Below, piece after piece: positions 47,693 through 58,186 of a DNA stretch of 64,000 nucleotides (position 1 is the first letter of the stretch; every line of letters starts with the position of its first letter). The DNA lies in NCBI RefSeq assembly GCF_009870125.1, contig NC_046681.1, positions 27,116,001 through 27,180,000 of the forward strand. Direction: 5' to 3'. The stretch comes from Drosophila pseudoobscura (Eukaryota; Arthropoda; Insecta; Diptera; Drosophilidae). The position numbers and the translations under genes were made by a program. The notes beneath the pieces are model-generated. The model had not been told where the DNA came from. It worked only from the letters and a program-made list of their open reading frames with translations, and ran no database searches.

Positions 47693-48851
47693 ATGGACTC
47701 GCAGACAACCATTCGAAACGAGGATTCCATGCTTCGGCTTAAGATCCGCAGCTATGCCAAAGAGCAACGCCAGATATTTCGTACGAATGCAACAGATGCC
47801 TTGCGCTTTGGCTTGGGGCAGATCAAGAGCGAGATTAGCGAGCTGGAGAATCTGAGTGCAAAGGATGTCTGTGGACTGGCTGCCAGGATCAAGAGACGCA
47901 AGCATGCCACATCGGAGGATATGTACCGGTTGAGCCATGCTTTCCTACAGGGAAACGAGAATATCAATACATTCTCTGGGATCCCGGGAGCCATACAGGT
48001 GCTTGTTAAGGAACTAAGTGGTATTTATAAATCGATCTCCCCCACCCAACTATTCCCAGAGTTTATATAGATTATGCGTTTCAGGTCCAAACATGCAGCG
48101 TCAAATCGATGCCGCCGAATGCTTCTGCAACCTGTCGCTGGGCGATGGTCACGTGTCGGAGAAGATCACAGCGTTGGCGGGCAGCTATTTGGTAACATAT
48201 TTGGATGGAAAGGAGGAGCGGCTAAAACGAAGCTGTCTTTGGACACTGGCCAACATGTTGGCCACTTGCGAGAAGGCAGCCAAAACACTGCTGCAAATGC
48301 AGATAGTCCCAAAATTGTGGAAACTCTACACAGCGCCCACCGATGACTTGAACAGATTCCAGGATGACGCTGGCATTTGCTTGTACCTGATTGCCACCCA
48401 CGCAGCCTGCACTGTGAGCGCCGTGGATCGCAGGTACATTGTCGAGCACTTGCATGAGAAGCTCCCAACAGATCCAGGCAGCGATTATTATATGTATATT
48501 ATATATCAACTAAATATCGTCTGCTCAGAAGAAGATCTCTCCGTGCAGCAAGCTGAAAGTCTGGTCAACTTCTTTGTTGGCAATTTAAAAACCGATTGGG
48601 ACTCATCCGCCGGCGGCAGCATGCGCATCTACTATGGTGTCCGAGTGATGGCCAACCTGTTGGCCAAGGGGGACCCAAAGCTGCTCGGGTGCTTGGCGGA
48701 GCCCGAGAACTTTGTCAATGCCCTAAACCGGCTGTTTGCTCTACAAGATTCCAATCTTAGATATGACTTGATGCGATTGCTTAAGAATTTCCTAAGTCTA
48801 AACATTGTGGACAGCAATTTATTGTTGGAACAATTAAAAGTGTACGCATAA
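47693..48851 (+). CDS. TMCO6-like ARM-repeat protein
   Basis: Exons 47693-48020 and 48085-48851 join at AGTG|GTATTT and TTTCAG|GTCC (64-base intron) to give 364 residues. The N-terminal part is basic and helical (LRLKIRSYAKEQRQIFRTNATDAL), like the importin-beta-binding-like start of TMCO6. The rest is built of armadillo-type helices: RQIDAAECFCNLSLGD, SYLVTYLDGKEERLKRSC, LWTLANMLA, QIVPKLWKL. This order and wording match vertebrate TMCO6, a little-studied relative of importin alpha. The role is unknown; a transport or scaffold function is inference from the fold. It ends convergently with the ZAD gene, 292 bases stop to stop, and has AATAAA near 48988. Confidence 0.8.
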
Positions 48852-49142
48852 GTAGTTTCGGTTAAGTCTTGGGTATCTCTTTATTGGTCTGAGGATTAGA
48901 TTAATTTCCATTAGTTCCAAGCCCTGGTCTTTAAAAAGTGCGTACTTTATATGAGAAGTTGTTACGAAAAACTAAATAGGCTTATGAAATAAATATAAAT
49001 ATTGCAGATGGATTTAAAAACAACATGAATACACCTTAAAGCTAAGAATACGTTTGGAATCTCGAACATAAACACTTTAAACTTATGAAATCTTTGGAAA
49101 AAAACAAAACTATGGGGATATCACGATATACACTTGGAAAAC

Positions 49143-50920
49143 TTATATATCATCTTCGAAAAGGGCAATTATACGACGCCTCTGGGCATCGTCGTCTGAG
49201 TTAATAGTAGGTTCATTCTCGTTTTGGCTGTTATGATAGTTACTATTGTGAATCTCCAAGTCGGAGACAGAGTCAAAGGGTAAATTGCACTGCCCGCAGC
49301 GAGCCGAGAATGATGGAGGGGCCGCCTGAGCAGGAGGAGTGGCTGAACCGGGTGTGACTGCAGCACGCTGCAGCTTTTCCAGAAACGATACCCTTTCCAT
49401 GTGCTTGTCGCCGTCTGGCTGCTGCTGCGCTGGAGGCCGAAGTCCCAAGCCGAGAGGCTCCCTGCGCTTTTTCCCATTGGGCTGCGGGGGTGAGGGTCGC
49501 AGACTCTGCTGCGGCGAGGGTCGAAGACCCATTCCGATCGAACTATTTGCGGGTTTCACGCGAATGGGAATGGGTTTCTTCACCCCTGCCAGCGAGGCTC
49601 TTGGGGAATCAGTAATCGCAGAATTAGTACTCTCGCGCTCAATCGCTTTTGGCTTACACTGAGAATTCGTACTCTCCGAGCGGGCAATCGCATATAGGAC
49701 ATTGTTCTCCGCCGTAATAGGCGTTGTCGTACCACTAACATAGACGAACATATCGTCAAGTTTCACCTCTAACTCTACCGTCGGTGCTTCGGCTGTTTTC
49801 TCACCATTTGAGACCTTTACTTGGTTCAGTTTTTCGGCCAGCAGCGTGTCAATGGAATGTTCCTGCAGCCAAGTGCAGGTTTTGTGCAATGCAAAGATCA
49901 TGCGCCTGATGAACTCGTGGGGCGAGACCATCTTCTGTTTTCTTATATCTAGCAACTTAGTCGTCTCGGTCACAAATGTGATGAACTGATACTCAACGCA
50001 GTTGTCCAGATGCGTCTGGTGGGAGTCCTCGAACATGAACCGCTTAAGGCATGCAGGGCATTTGCGCTCCTTCCACATGGGCTCTGGAATTGTGACCTTA
50101 ATATCGCGCAACTGGTCCTGCTCCATGGGATCGTCTTCTTCGAAATTCGTTTCGCTATAGTTGTAGCAATTCTTGTGCTTTCGCAGCAGGGCAGCCTCCT
50201 CGTTCTCATCGCTAGAGCTGACAGCGACATAGTCTTCCTCGTCCTCGACAACACCATTTCCGTTGACGTTTCCGCTGGTGCTCGGCAGCTCCATGTCTCT
50301 ACTGTGCTTTGCCTGCCTCTGGAAGGCATTACAGTGCTGATTCTTGTCGTATAATAAATTTAAATACTGTGTTCGTTGTTCGGAGTTGACGCTCAGCTGT
50401 GGCACGTTCTGGTTGAGCAGTTGCTTGTGAACTTTGTCTTTTGTCCCCTCCAGCTTCACGGCGTTGTTCAACAACAGGTTGTGCACAGGCCGCTGCTCCA
50501 CATACCGCAGATCCTCGGCCGTGAACAGTGCACTCTCCTTATCTTGTTGACTCTTCTCCGATATATTCACCGACTTTTGTTGATAGAGCGCCGCCAGCTT
50601 AAGACTGAGTGCGTTCTTAATGCACTGCTCGCGGAATGTGACGGCGTGCTTTAGATACGAAATGCATGGTGCGCATATGTTGCGTGGCAGTCCATCGTCT
50701 GTAGAGTTCTAGAAAAGAGACAGCACTTGAAAGACTTCGTAACTTTGGAATATTCGAGGCGTACTTTCAAACCCGTCGTCTCCTCAAGCAATATGTTTAT
50801 CGGCTTCTGCCAATTGAGAAACTCATTTGTGGTACCGTGCAAATACGTTGGTATCTTGGCAAAAATCTCATAGTCTGCGGGGCTGCTGCAGATGCGACAA
50901 ATGTTGCCCCACTGCATCAT
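49143..50920 (-). CDS. ZAD-domain zinc-finger protein
   Basis: Exon 1 runs 50920 to 50765 and exon 2 50708 to 49143, spliced at TTTGAAA|GTACGC and TTTTCTAG|AACTC (56-base intron); 573 residues. Residues about 8-80 form a ZAD (zinc-finger-associated domain): CRIC near the start and CAPC after the splice, with the usual LLEETTGLK between them. ZADs dimerise and are found in insect transcription factors. An acidic linker follows, then one atypical C2HC finger (CPACLKRF, HLDNC), and near the C-terminus one C2H2 finger (CGQCNLPF, H-x4-H). Having only two fingers is few for this family, which usually has four to eight. The middle is Pro/Ser-rich. A nuclear DNA-binding or architectural role is likely; the target is unknown. 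The promoter lies in or beside a tandem repeat array. Confidence 0.88.
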
Positions 50921-50940
50921 TTTAAACTTTAAACTTTAAA

Positions 50941-52638
50941 CTTAATTCTAGCGCCGGAAAAAAACAATTTTTCTTGTCGGCGAGTGTTGCTCTAGTGGAT
51001 TAGGGTAAAAATTACATCAACAGCTTGTCATGAACAGCTGGCTGTATGCGTCTAACAGCACATTCCAAGATACTTATATTGCAATGCTTAAATATTTCTT
51101 TATTTTGATGCAAATAAAGAGACAAATTGCTAGATTTTTGTATAATTTAAGCAGCATAGGGTAGTTAGTATAGTTCTTCATCCATTGCAATTCGGGATTT
51201 TATATATTTTTTATTTTGTGATGTGTGGCAACACTTGAGTTGGAATTGCATAAACAAAAGACTTAGTTCTAACGCCGGAAAAAACAATTTTCTTTGTCGG
51301 CGAGTGTTGCTCTAGTGGATAAGGGTAAAAATCACATCAACAGCTTGTCATGAACAGCTGGCTGTATGCGTCTAACAGCACATTCCAAGATACTTATATT
51401 GCAATGCTTAAATATTTCTTTATTTTGATGCAAATAAAGAGACAAATTGCTAGATTTTTGTATAATTTAAGCAGCATAGGGTAGTTAGTATAGTTCTTCA
51501 TCCATTGCAATTCGGGATTTTATATATTTTTTATTTTGTGATGTGTGGCAACACTTGAGTTGGAATTGCATAAACAAAAGACTTAGTTCTAACGCCGGAA
51601 AAAACAATTTTCTTTGTCGGCGAGTGTTGCTCTAATGGATAAGGGTAAAAATTACATCAACAGCTTGTCATGAACAGCTGGCTGTATGCGTCTAACAGCA
51701 CATTCCAAGATACTTATATTGCAATGCTTAAATATTTCTGTATTTTGATGCAAATAGAGACAGATTTTTGTATAATTTAAGCAGCATAGGGTAGTTAGCA
51801 TAGTTCTTCATCCATTGCAATTCGGGATTTTATATATTTTTTTCTTTTGTGATGTGTGGCAACACTTGAGTTGGAATTGCATAAACAAAAGACTTAATTC
51901 TAACGCCGGAAAAAACAATTTTTCTTGTCGGCGGGTGTTGCTCTAGTGGATAAGGGTAAAAATCACATCAACAGCTTGAACTGAACAGCTGGCTGTATGC
52001 GTCTAACAGCACATTTTCCAATGCACTCCAAGATACTTATATTGCAATGCTTAAATATATTTTATATATTTTTTTTCGTTTGTGATGTGTGGCAACACTT
52101 GAGTTGGAATTGCATAAACAAAAGACTTAGTTCTAACGCCGGAAAAAACAATTTTCTTTGTCGGCGAGTGTTGCTCTAGTGGATAAGGGTAAAAATCACA
52201 TCAACAGCTTGTCATGAACAGCTGGCTGTATGCGTCTAACAGCACATTCCAAGATACTTATATTGCAATGCTTAAATATTTCTTTATTTTGATGCAAATA
52301 AAGAGACAAATTGCTAGATTTTTGTATAATTTAAGCAGCATAGGGTAGTTAGCATAGTTCTTCATCCATTGCAATTCGGGATTTTATATATTTTTTTCTT
52401 TTGTGATGTGTGGCAACACTTGAGTTGGAATTGCATAAACAAAAGACTTAATTCTAACGCCGGAAAAAACAATTTTCTTTGTCGGCGAGTGTTGCTCTAA
52501 TGGATTAGGGTAAAAATCACATCAACAGCTTGAACTGAACAGCTGGCTGTATGCGTCTAACAGCACAGCGTCTAACATATATTTTTTTTCTTTTGTGAAG
52601 TGTGGCAACACTTGAGTTGGAATTGCATAAACAAAAGA
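50941..52638. repeat. Tandem array, unit about 320 bp, between the ZAD gene and mRpL27
   Basis: Unit starts (at CTTARTTCTARCGCCGG) fall at 50941, 51262, 51582, 51893, 52126 and 52447, giving units of 321, 320, 311, 233, 321 and about 192 bases. The fourth and last are internally deleted. Units 1, 2 and 5 look nearly identical. Each carries TCGGCGAGTGTTGCTCTA, an ACAGCTGGCTG E-box (CAGCTG), a run of AT-rich DNA and GTGTGGCAACACTTGAG. The array begins 21 bases upstream of the ZAD start codon and ends 37 bases before the mRpL27 ATG, so it fills the whole divergent promoter space. Confidence 0.95.
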
Positions 52639-52674
52639 AAACCTGTCGCTATTTATTGAATTAAAAACTCCGAA

Positions 52675-53216
52675 ATGTCGTTTACTATAATGCAAAAACT
52701 GTCGCTGCAGTGTCTCAAAGCAGACCAGCCTCTGATAAGTACGTATTGAATAGTCCCAACCTGCTGACGCGATCTAATTGCAAGTGCTTCCGTAGCCACC
52801 ATACGTAATGCCAGTAAGAAGACCGGCGGCAGCACCCGGAATAAGAAAGGACATCCCAGACCAAAGCACCGTGGATGGCGGGTGATGGACGGACACATTG
52901 TCTCTGAAGGCACAATATTGGCCACACAGCTGACAACTCGATTCCATCCGGGCTTGAATGTAAGGTTAACCACAGCAGCATCGATGTCAATTAATCAATG
53001 TTTATCCATCAGGTGGGCTTTGGACGCAATGGAACTCTGTTTGCCATGGAGCACGGAAAAGTTTACGTGACCTGCGAGGCAATCGAGCCAAATTGGGACC
53101 ACTCCTGGGTTCAGAGAAACTACGCCGGACGACAGAACCAAACAATCTATAAGAAGTTTTTCAACGTTATTCCAGAAAAGCAGCATCAGCGCTTTCGCTT
53201 AGTGGATGAAGTTTAA
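52675..53216 (+). CDS. mRpL27: Mitochondrial ribosomal protein bL27m
   Basis: Three exons: 52675-52738, 52796-52959 and 53013-53216, all with GT-AG ends, giving 143 residues. The mature part has the bL27 signature NASKKTGGSTRNKKGH, PRPKHRGWR, DGHIVSEGTILATQ, TRFHPGLNVGFGRNGTLFA and HGKVYV; these positions line the peptidyl-transferase side of the mitochondrial large subunit. The first 20 or so residues (MSFTIMQKLSLQCLKADQPL) are a plausible mitochondrial targeting peptide. The C-terminal extension (NVIPEKQHQRFRLVDEV) is the usual insect form. It is divergent from the ZAD gene across the tandem array. An AATAAA at 53331 lies at the edge of a dispersed repeat copy. Confidence 0.95.
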
Positions 53217-53324
53217 AATGTCATTAAATTGTTGGCCAGAAAAAGCGCTGTTTTATTAAATATTTCAAAATTGATTTCGAAATAAGTGTGCGCCTAACAG
53301 CACTTAATTTTCAATGTTATATAG

Positions 53325-53540
53325 AAATCCAATAAAAGCAAGTATTTCGAATAGGCCAATCATGTATAGCATTGATTCATCAATCGTACAAAATTGAGTG
53401 GGCATAGATAAAGGCCCGGTCGACAACATTTAAATCCTTGTCGCTCACATTCAAAAAAGTTCGATTTGGCGCGCACCACTCGGTATATTTTGAAAATGAG
53501 ACCGTATATTTTGGTATTTATTTGAATCGGGTAGAATCAG
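53325..53540 (+). repeat. Dispersed repeat family, copy C (body plus Motif 6 tail)
   Basis: CAATAAAAGCAAG, GATTCATCAATCGTA, AAAATTGAGTGGGCAT and then TCGGTATATTTTGAAAATGA and CCGTATATTTTGGTAT. The internal part between GGGCAT and the tail differs from copies D and E. There is no gene start directly after it; copy D follows. Confidence 0.7.
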
Positions 53541-53554
53541 TAATAACCGGTTGA

Positions 53555-54070
53555 CAACAATGAGTCCCATTCCATGCACACATACCCTGGGGGAAATGGA
53601 TGTTATAGAATTGTGAATACGTTTGTCTTCCAAGGCTCAGGGTCGAGATAAATATATACAAGGTACTAATAATGTACTTGAATATGTCTAAAGAATACCA
53701 ATTTGAGAAAAGGTCTTAATAAATTGCGTTTGATCTTCATATAAAATTAACGAAATAGGGTGTACAAAGGCCTATACGCGCATAATGTCTTTAAATACCA
53801 GCAACATTGCGACTGATTTTTTGTTGAACTATTTGGCTTAAACCTTGTTTTAGTCAAAATACAATAAAAGCAAGGATTAAAAACTAGCCAATCTTGTAGA
53901 AAATTGATTCATCAATCGTAAAAAATTGAGTGGGCATGGCTAAATCTTCCATATAGATAGTATTATTAAACGGAAGAAAGAAAACGAGGAATATGTAAAA
54001 TAAACTTGAATTGGTCAGTATATTGACGGTATATTTTGAAAATGATGCGGTATATTTCGGTATATTTCTG
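53555..54070 (+). repeat. Dispersed repeat family, copy D (long form plus Motif 6 tail), upstream of RpL27A
   Basis: The most complete copy: the long 5' part matches copy A, the body matches A, B and E, and the tail (TTGGTCAGTATATTGACGG, TATATTTTGAAAATGAT, CGGTATATTTCGGTATATTT) matches copy E nearly base for base. The tail runs straight into the DRE of the RpL27A promoter. Confidence 0.8.
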
Positions 54071-54121
54071 ATATCGATATCCATCTAAGCGCAGCCAACT
54101 TCACTTATTTCCTTCTTTTCC
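54027..54121 (+). promoter_or_regulatory. RpL27A promoter: Motif 6 cluster, DRE and TCT initiator
   Basis: Three GTATATTT words (Ohler Motif 6) lie at 54027-54069, a perfect DRE (TATCGATA) at 54072-54079, and a polypyrimidine stretch (CCTTCTTTTCC) at 54111-54121, the TCT initiator typical of ribosomal protein genes. The ATG is at 54133. This is the standard fly layout for a translation-machinery gene. Confidence 0.75.
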
Positions 54122-54132
54122 AAACTCTGAAG

Positions 54133-55062
54133 ATGGTGAGTACGTTGTGTTATTTTGAATTCGATTTAGGGGAAAATAAACACACCTGTGTATGGCTGGG
54201 ATTAATTAAGTGTGCTGCTGTTTGGCCGAACATAGTTTAAAGAAAAGTGTGCAATGTGAAAGTGAGGAAAACGGTGAAAGCGACTTCGGCGTGGCAACAT
54301 AACCTCCACACGTGCCATTGGCCGCAGTCGTGCCAGCTGTCACACGTGCAGGAAAACATGAATTAAAAGCGAATTACTTTTTTACTTGTAGTCAAATATC
54401 AAGCGGAAGAAGACCAGAAAGCTGCGTGGTCATGTCAGCCATGGTCATGGTCGTATCGGCAAGCACCGCAAGCATCCCGGAGGTCGCGGTAACGCTGGTG
54501 GCATGCACCACCACCGCATCAACTTCGACAAATACCATCCTGGCTACTTCGGCAAGGTCGGTATGAGGAACTTCCACTTGCGCCGCCAGCACAAGTTCAG
54601 GCCCGAAATCAACCTGGACAAACTCTGGTCCCTGGTCGGTCCCGAGAAATTCGTCGAGCTGGAGAAGGAGAAGAGCACAAAGGCTCCCGTCATCGATTTG
54701 GTGAAATTCGTGAGTTGAAACCTTTGACCCTTTTTCTTTTTTTTGCTGCTGTTTGCTGTGTCTTTGAACATGAAGATATCCCCAAGGCGATGGGCGGACT
54801 GAATGCGACCGTACAATTGCTCTCACCATGTAGAGAAAGCCTTACAGATCAAAGACACAGCCACAAGCAAATGGAGCCTCTACCGATTCGCATGAAGAAC
54901 AATTTTTAATATCAGTTCAATTTCTTTCTGCAGGGCTACTACAAGCTGCTGGGTCGTGGTCATCTGCCCGCCCGCCCCGTCATTGTGAAGGCCAAGTACT
55001 TCTCCAAGAAGGCTGAAGACAAAATCAAGAAGGCCGGTGGTGTGTGCTTGCTGAGCGCCTAA
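54133..55062 (+). CDS. RpL27A: Cytosolic ribosomal protein uL15 (RpL27A)
   Basis: Exon 1 is the ATG alone (54133-54135), then 54392-54709 and 54934-55062; 149 residues, the D. melanogaster length. Sequence words [59 protein letters not shown] and [11 protein letters not shown] are diagnostic of eukaryotic uL15, a core protein of the 60S subunit. A fourth, untranslated exon follows: a 3' UTR intron at 55069-55180 and AATAAA at 55244. Intron 2 (54710-54933) may hold a box C/D RNA. The gene is dose-sensitive (Minute) in D. melanogaster. Confidence 0.97.
54757..54859 (+). ncRNA. Candidate intronic box C/D snoRNA
   Basis: Inside intron 2 of RpL27A, TGTGTCTTTGA (54757-54767) and TCAAAGACACA (54849-54859) are perfect reverse complements. 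Just inside the left arm is ATGAAGA (54770-54776), one change from the C box RTGATGA; just inside the right arm is CAGA (54845-54848), one change from the D box CTGA. An internal CTGA (in GGACTGAATG) could be D'. The total of 103 bases suits a box C/D RNA, and ribosomal protein introns often host them. Both boxes are imperfect, and I could not match a guide to rRNA, so it may be only a stem-loop. Confidence 0.35.
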
Positions 55063-55243
55063 GTTAAGGTGCGTTTAGTGCTTTAATATATAAGATGCAA
55101 TTACTATAGATAAACTGTAGTTCAAAGATGTTATGTTCCTTGGATGTATTCCCCATTATAATGTTTCATTTTCTTTTCAGATTCCTCTTCGTCAGAAAAA
55201 AGCAAACGGATTACATTCGAACATCAAAAATGTATTTGTTTTT

Positions 55244-55249
55244 TAATAA
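55244..55249 (+). terminator. RpL27A polyadenylation signal
   Basis: AATAAA about 60 bases into the final untranslated exon. Confidence 0.7.
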
Positions 55250-55259
55250 ATTTAAAAGA

Positions 55260-56006
55260 AAAACAATCTTTTTCTATGAAAATTTAGAATACGTGAACTT
55301 GTGACACAGCTACGTTTCTTGGCTGCCTTTTTTATAACTCTGTAATGTGGCCGCTTGGCAAGACTACCAACAGGAGAGCGATCCAGAGAGGATTTCACCA
55401 TCTCTTTCCCCGTCATCACTGGGTTCCCTCTGTTCAGCTTTGATTTTTGCAACCGCTAGCCTAGCCATCATGGTCTTGCTGCCAGCTCGATGGGCTTGTT
55501 ACATTGTGGCGTTCACCCGGCGGTCCTGGTGACGGCACATTATTTCAATTAGAAATAATATTTTTGCGAGTCATTCATTTGCTGCTCTGTTTATAGTATA
55601 AATGGCATTTGATTGTGCATCCAGTCCACGATTTTGCTGGACTGGAAGGTAATAATACTGTGGCTATACATTTTTTTCGCCACTCTCGTTATCCCACCCA
55701 TCAAAGAGCCCTGCCATCCGCTGGAGCTTAACAATCGATCCAGATCCAGACGTCTGCTATTCGTAGAAACCTTTGCAGAGCACTACACAGCGTTCCTGCT
55801 TAAAGGTCCTCAATAGGGTTTCGAGACTATCAGTTGCTCCAACCGAGAGTTCTTGTGCCAGAATGCAATTGCAAGAGCACTTCTGATCCGATAAGTGCGC
55901 CGTAGAAACCACAACGTGGGGCGTTGTCTGTGGGGGCTATATTAAAGGACGCTCAAATAGAAGGAAATTTTTGTACATTTATTTTCATGAATTATAATAT
56001 GAGTGC
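55260..56006. other. Spacer between RpL27A and Sf3b5
   Basis: Short open frames only. A minus-strand stretch at 55300-55470 and a plus-strand stretch at 55613-55816 have balanced composition and could be decayed coding DNA, but neither matches a family I know. Confidence 0.4.
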
Positions 56007-56264
56007 TTAATCATCCAGCTTCTCGGGGGGTGGTCCACAAGGCTGCAGCATGCGCTCCATCAGATTAAACCGGACCCGGGCCTTCGACTCGTTCTCCGCA
56101 ATGGCGAAGTAATTGAGTATATCGTAGTGCCCCATGTAGCTGGCCAGCGAGTCCCGGTGCTGGTTGGTCAGCCACTCGAACTTGGTCGTATCCGCGTGCC
56201 CGGTGCCGATGTACTTGCTCTGGAGATGCTCCAGCTGGCTGTGGATATTGTAGCGTTCGCCCAT
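56007..56264 (-). CDS. Sf3b5: Splicing factor 3B subunit 5 (SF3b10)
   Basis: A single-exon gene of 85 codons, start ATG at 56264. The product MGERYNIHSQLEHLQSKYIG, then GTGHADTTKFEWLTNQHRDS and YFAIAENESKARVRFNLMER, is almost the same as human SF3B5 (86 residues), a small constitutive part of the U2 snRNP SF3b complex that helps recognise the branch point. I chose the internal ATG because the family starts there; an in-frame upstream start would add 24 residues with no counterpart. It is divergent from Gs1l with Motif 1 in the shared promoter. Lack of introns is normal for this gene in animals. Confidence 0.95.
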   Translation of the reverse strand: MGERYNIHSQLEHLQSKYIGTGHADTTKFEWLTNQHRDSLASYMGHYDILNYFAIAENESKARVRFNLMERMLQPCGPPPEKLDD

Positions 56265-56338
56265 TTCGGAAAAATTGAAAATAATTAAAAATTGGCGTCT
56301 GTGTTTGTTTTTTTTTTTGCAGACGAGCGTTGCCACAC

Positions 56339-56347
56339 GGTCACACT
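56339..56347. promoter_or_regulatory. Core-promoter Motif 1 (GGTCACACT) between Sf3b5 and Gs1l
   Basis: Exact match to the core of Ohler Motif 1, a site for the M1BP factor at housekeeping promoters. It lies 75 bases upstream of the Sf3b5 ATG and 515 bases before the Gs1l ATG; it may serve either or both. Confidence 0.55.
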
Positions 56348-56861
56348 TATTTTTTTCTCCGAAGTGGACAGGGATTAACCCATTGTCGACCAGTGTGAAT
56401 TCTTCACGAAAATTATGGGTCTTGGAGATTTTTCGCGCAGTTCAGGTGAAGATATCGTGGTTTTATTTCAAGTAAAGGTGAATTGAAGTGAAGATTTGCA
56501 TGAATCCACAAGAATAATTATCTAGTTAGCATCCTTTTTAAATGCAGGGGGTTTAAGTGGGCTAAGCCCCAGTAAACACTGTTCACGAAGGAATCGAGGC
56601 AAACGTTACGTGTAGGTCAAGGCTTATCATATTTTGGCAGTGGAACGTCCTTGGGTCAAGGACACCATCGAATTAAATGTAATAAGAAGACGAAAGACCT
56701 TGGCAAGGGTGAAAGAGAGAGGCGGAGATTGGCAGAACATCTGATCTGAACGTGTATCGAAGTGAAGTTACGTTCTAACGTGTGTTTATTGCAGCTCTTA
56801 GGACAAATTTACTAACTGACAACCACCGCATTACATAAGAGCCGTACTGGAGGAAGACAAA

Positions 56862-58005
56862 ATGGCCAAAAAGGTATTGAGAAATGTGACCCACTGCATC
56901 TTCGATATGGACGGCCTGTTGCTGGGTAAGTGTCGCATGCGTTTGTGATTGTGATTGAATTAGCGTCTCTTACACAAACCAGACACCGAGCGCCTATACA
57001 CGGAGGCCGCGCAAAAAGTACTCGATCCGTACGGCAAGACGTTCACGTTCGATGTTAAGGAGCAGCTAATGGGTCTGCAGACACAGCAGGTGGCTGAGTT
57101 TATGGTCAATACATACGAACTGCCGATCACCTGGGAGGAGTATGCCAAACAACAACGCGACAATGCGCTAACCTTAATGGGGAATGCCCAATTGATGCCA
57201 GGTACTAATCTATGTTTTGGTATCTAACATTCCATTCCAGACACTGAGAGAATATACGAGGAGGTCACTAAGCAAATAGCCGCCTCCTATGGCCGTCCAT
57301 ATCCGGTGGCAACGCGGTTTCGGGTTATGGGCACCACGGAACAGCGATCGGCCGAAATCGTCATCAGCGAATGCAATTTGCCCATTTCGTTGAATGACTT
57401 CCTCAAGCGCTATTCGGATATGTGCCACAAGCGTCTTGGAAACGTTCCGCTTCTGGAAGGTTAGCACCGCCAGTACTCTAAAAGGCTTCCCGTTCATCAT
57501 CTATTGCGCGCTCTCAGCATGCCCTCCCATTCGAATGTTACCTGAAACCGAGAATTACACCAATCGTAATTTTGTTTCGTAATATCTTTCAGGTGCCGCA
57601 CGCCTTTTGCGTCATTTGCATGCCAATAAGGTACCTTTCGCCCTGGCCACCAGCTCCGGAGCCGACATGGTGGAGCTGAAGTCCACACACCACAAGGAAC
57701 TATTCAATTTGTTCAATCACAAGGTGTGCGGCTCCACCGACGCCGAGGTGAAGAACGGCAAACCAGCGCCCGATATATTTTTGGTGGCCGCTGGAAGGTT
57801 CGGTGACACGCCAGATCCGTCCAAGTGCTTGGTGTTTGAGGATTCGCCCAACGGCGTGACGGCTGGTGAAAGTGCTGGCATGCAGGTGATTATGGTACCA
57901 GATCCACGCTTGTCCGAGGAGCGATGCTCCCATGCCACACAAGTGCTGCGGTCCCTGGAGGATTTCAAGCCGGAGCAGTTTGGTCTGCCGCCGTTTAGCG
58001 ATTGA
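56862..58005 (+). CDS. Gs1l: Pseudouridine-5'-phosphatase-like HAD protein with duplicated alternative exon
   Basis: Exons: 1, 56862-56925; 2A, 56983-57201; 2B, 57241-57459; 3, 57593-58005. Using 1+2A+3 or 1+2B+3 each gives 231 residues. Exon 1 ends the HAD motif I (FDMDGLLL), and both 2A and 2B begin DTERxY, so each completes DxDG-LLLDTE. Both are 219 bases, start and end in the same phase and encode the helical cap (2A: EAAQKVLDPYGKTF; 2B: EVTKQIAASYGRPY). Exon 3 has motif II (ATSS), motif III (KNGKPAPDIF) and motif IV (VFEDSPNGV). The family, HDHD1/GS1, removes phosphate from pseudouridine 5'-phosphate. The 39-base gap between 2A and 2B is too short for a normal fly intron, so the two are probably mutually exclusive. 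Different caps would alter substrate choice. The gene ends convergently with ND-B8. Confidence 0.95.
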
Positions 58006-58186
58006 GCTTGTTACCTGTTTACTTAATGTAGCCCAGAGAATCTCTACATATGTATGTAAGATTTTCAGACTAAAATAACAAGATGTAGTACAATTTGTGC
58101 CGACAGTGGATGAGATGGGTGTTTTTATTTTGAATTTTAATATCGCCTAGATATGGTTTCGTTTCCCTTTAGTTAAGCGTCTCCGT

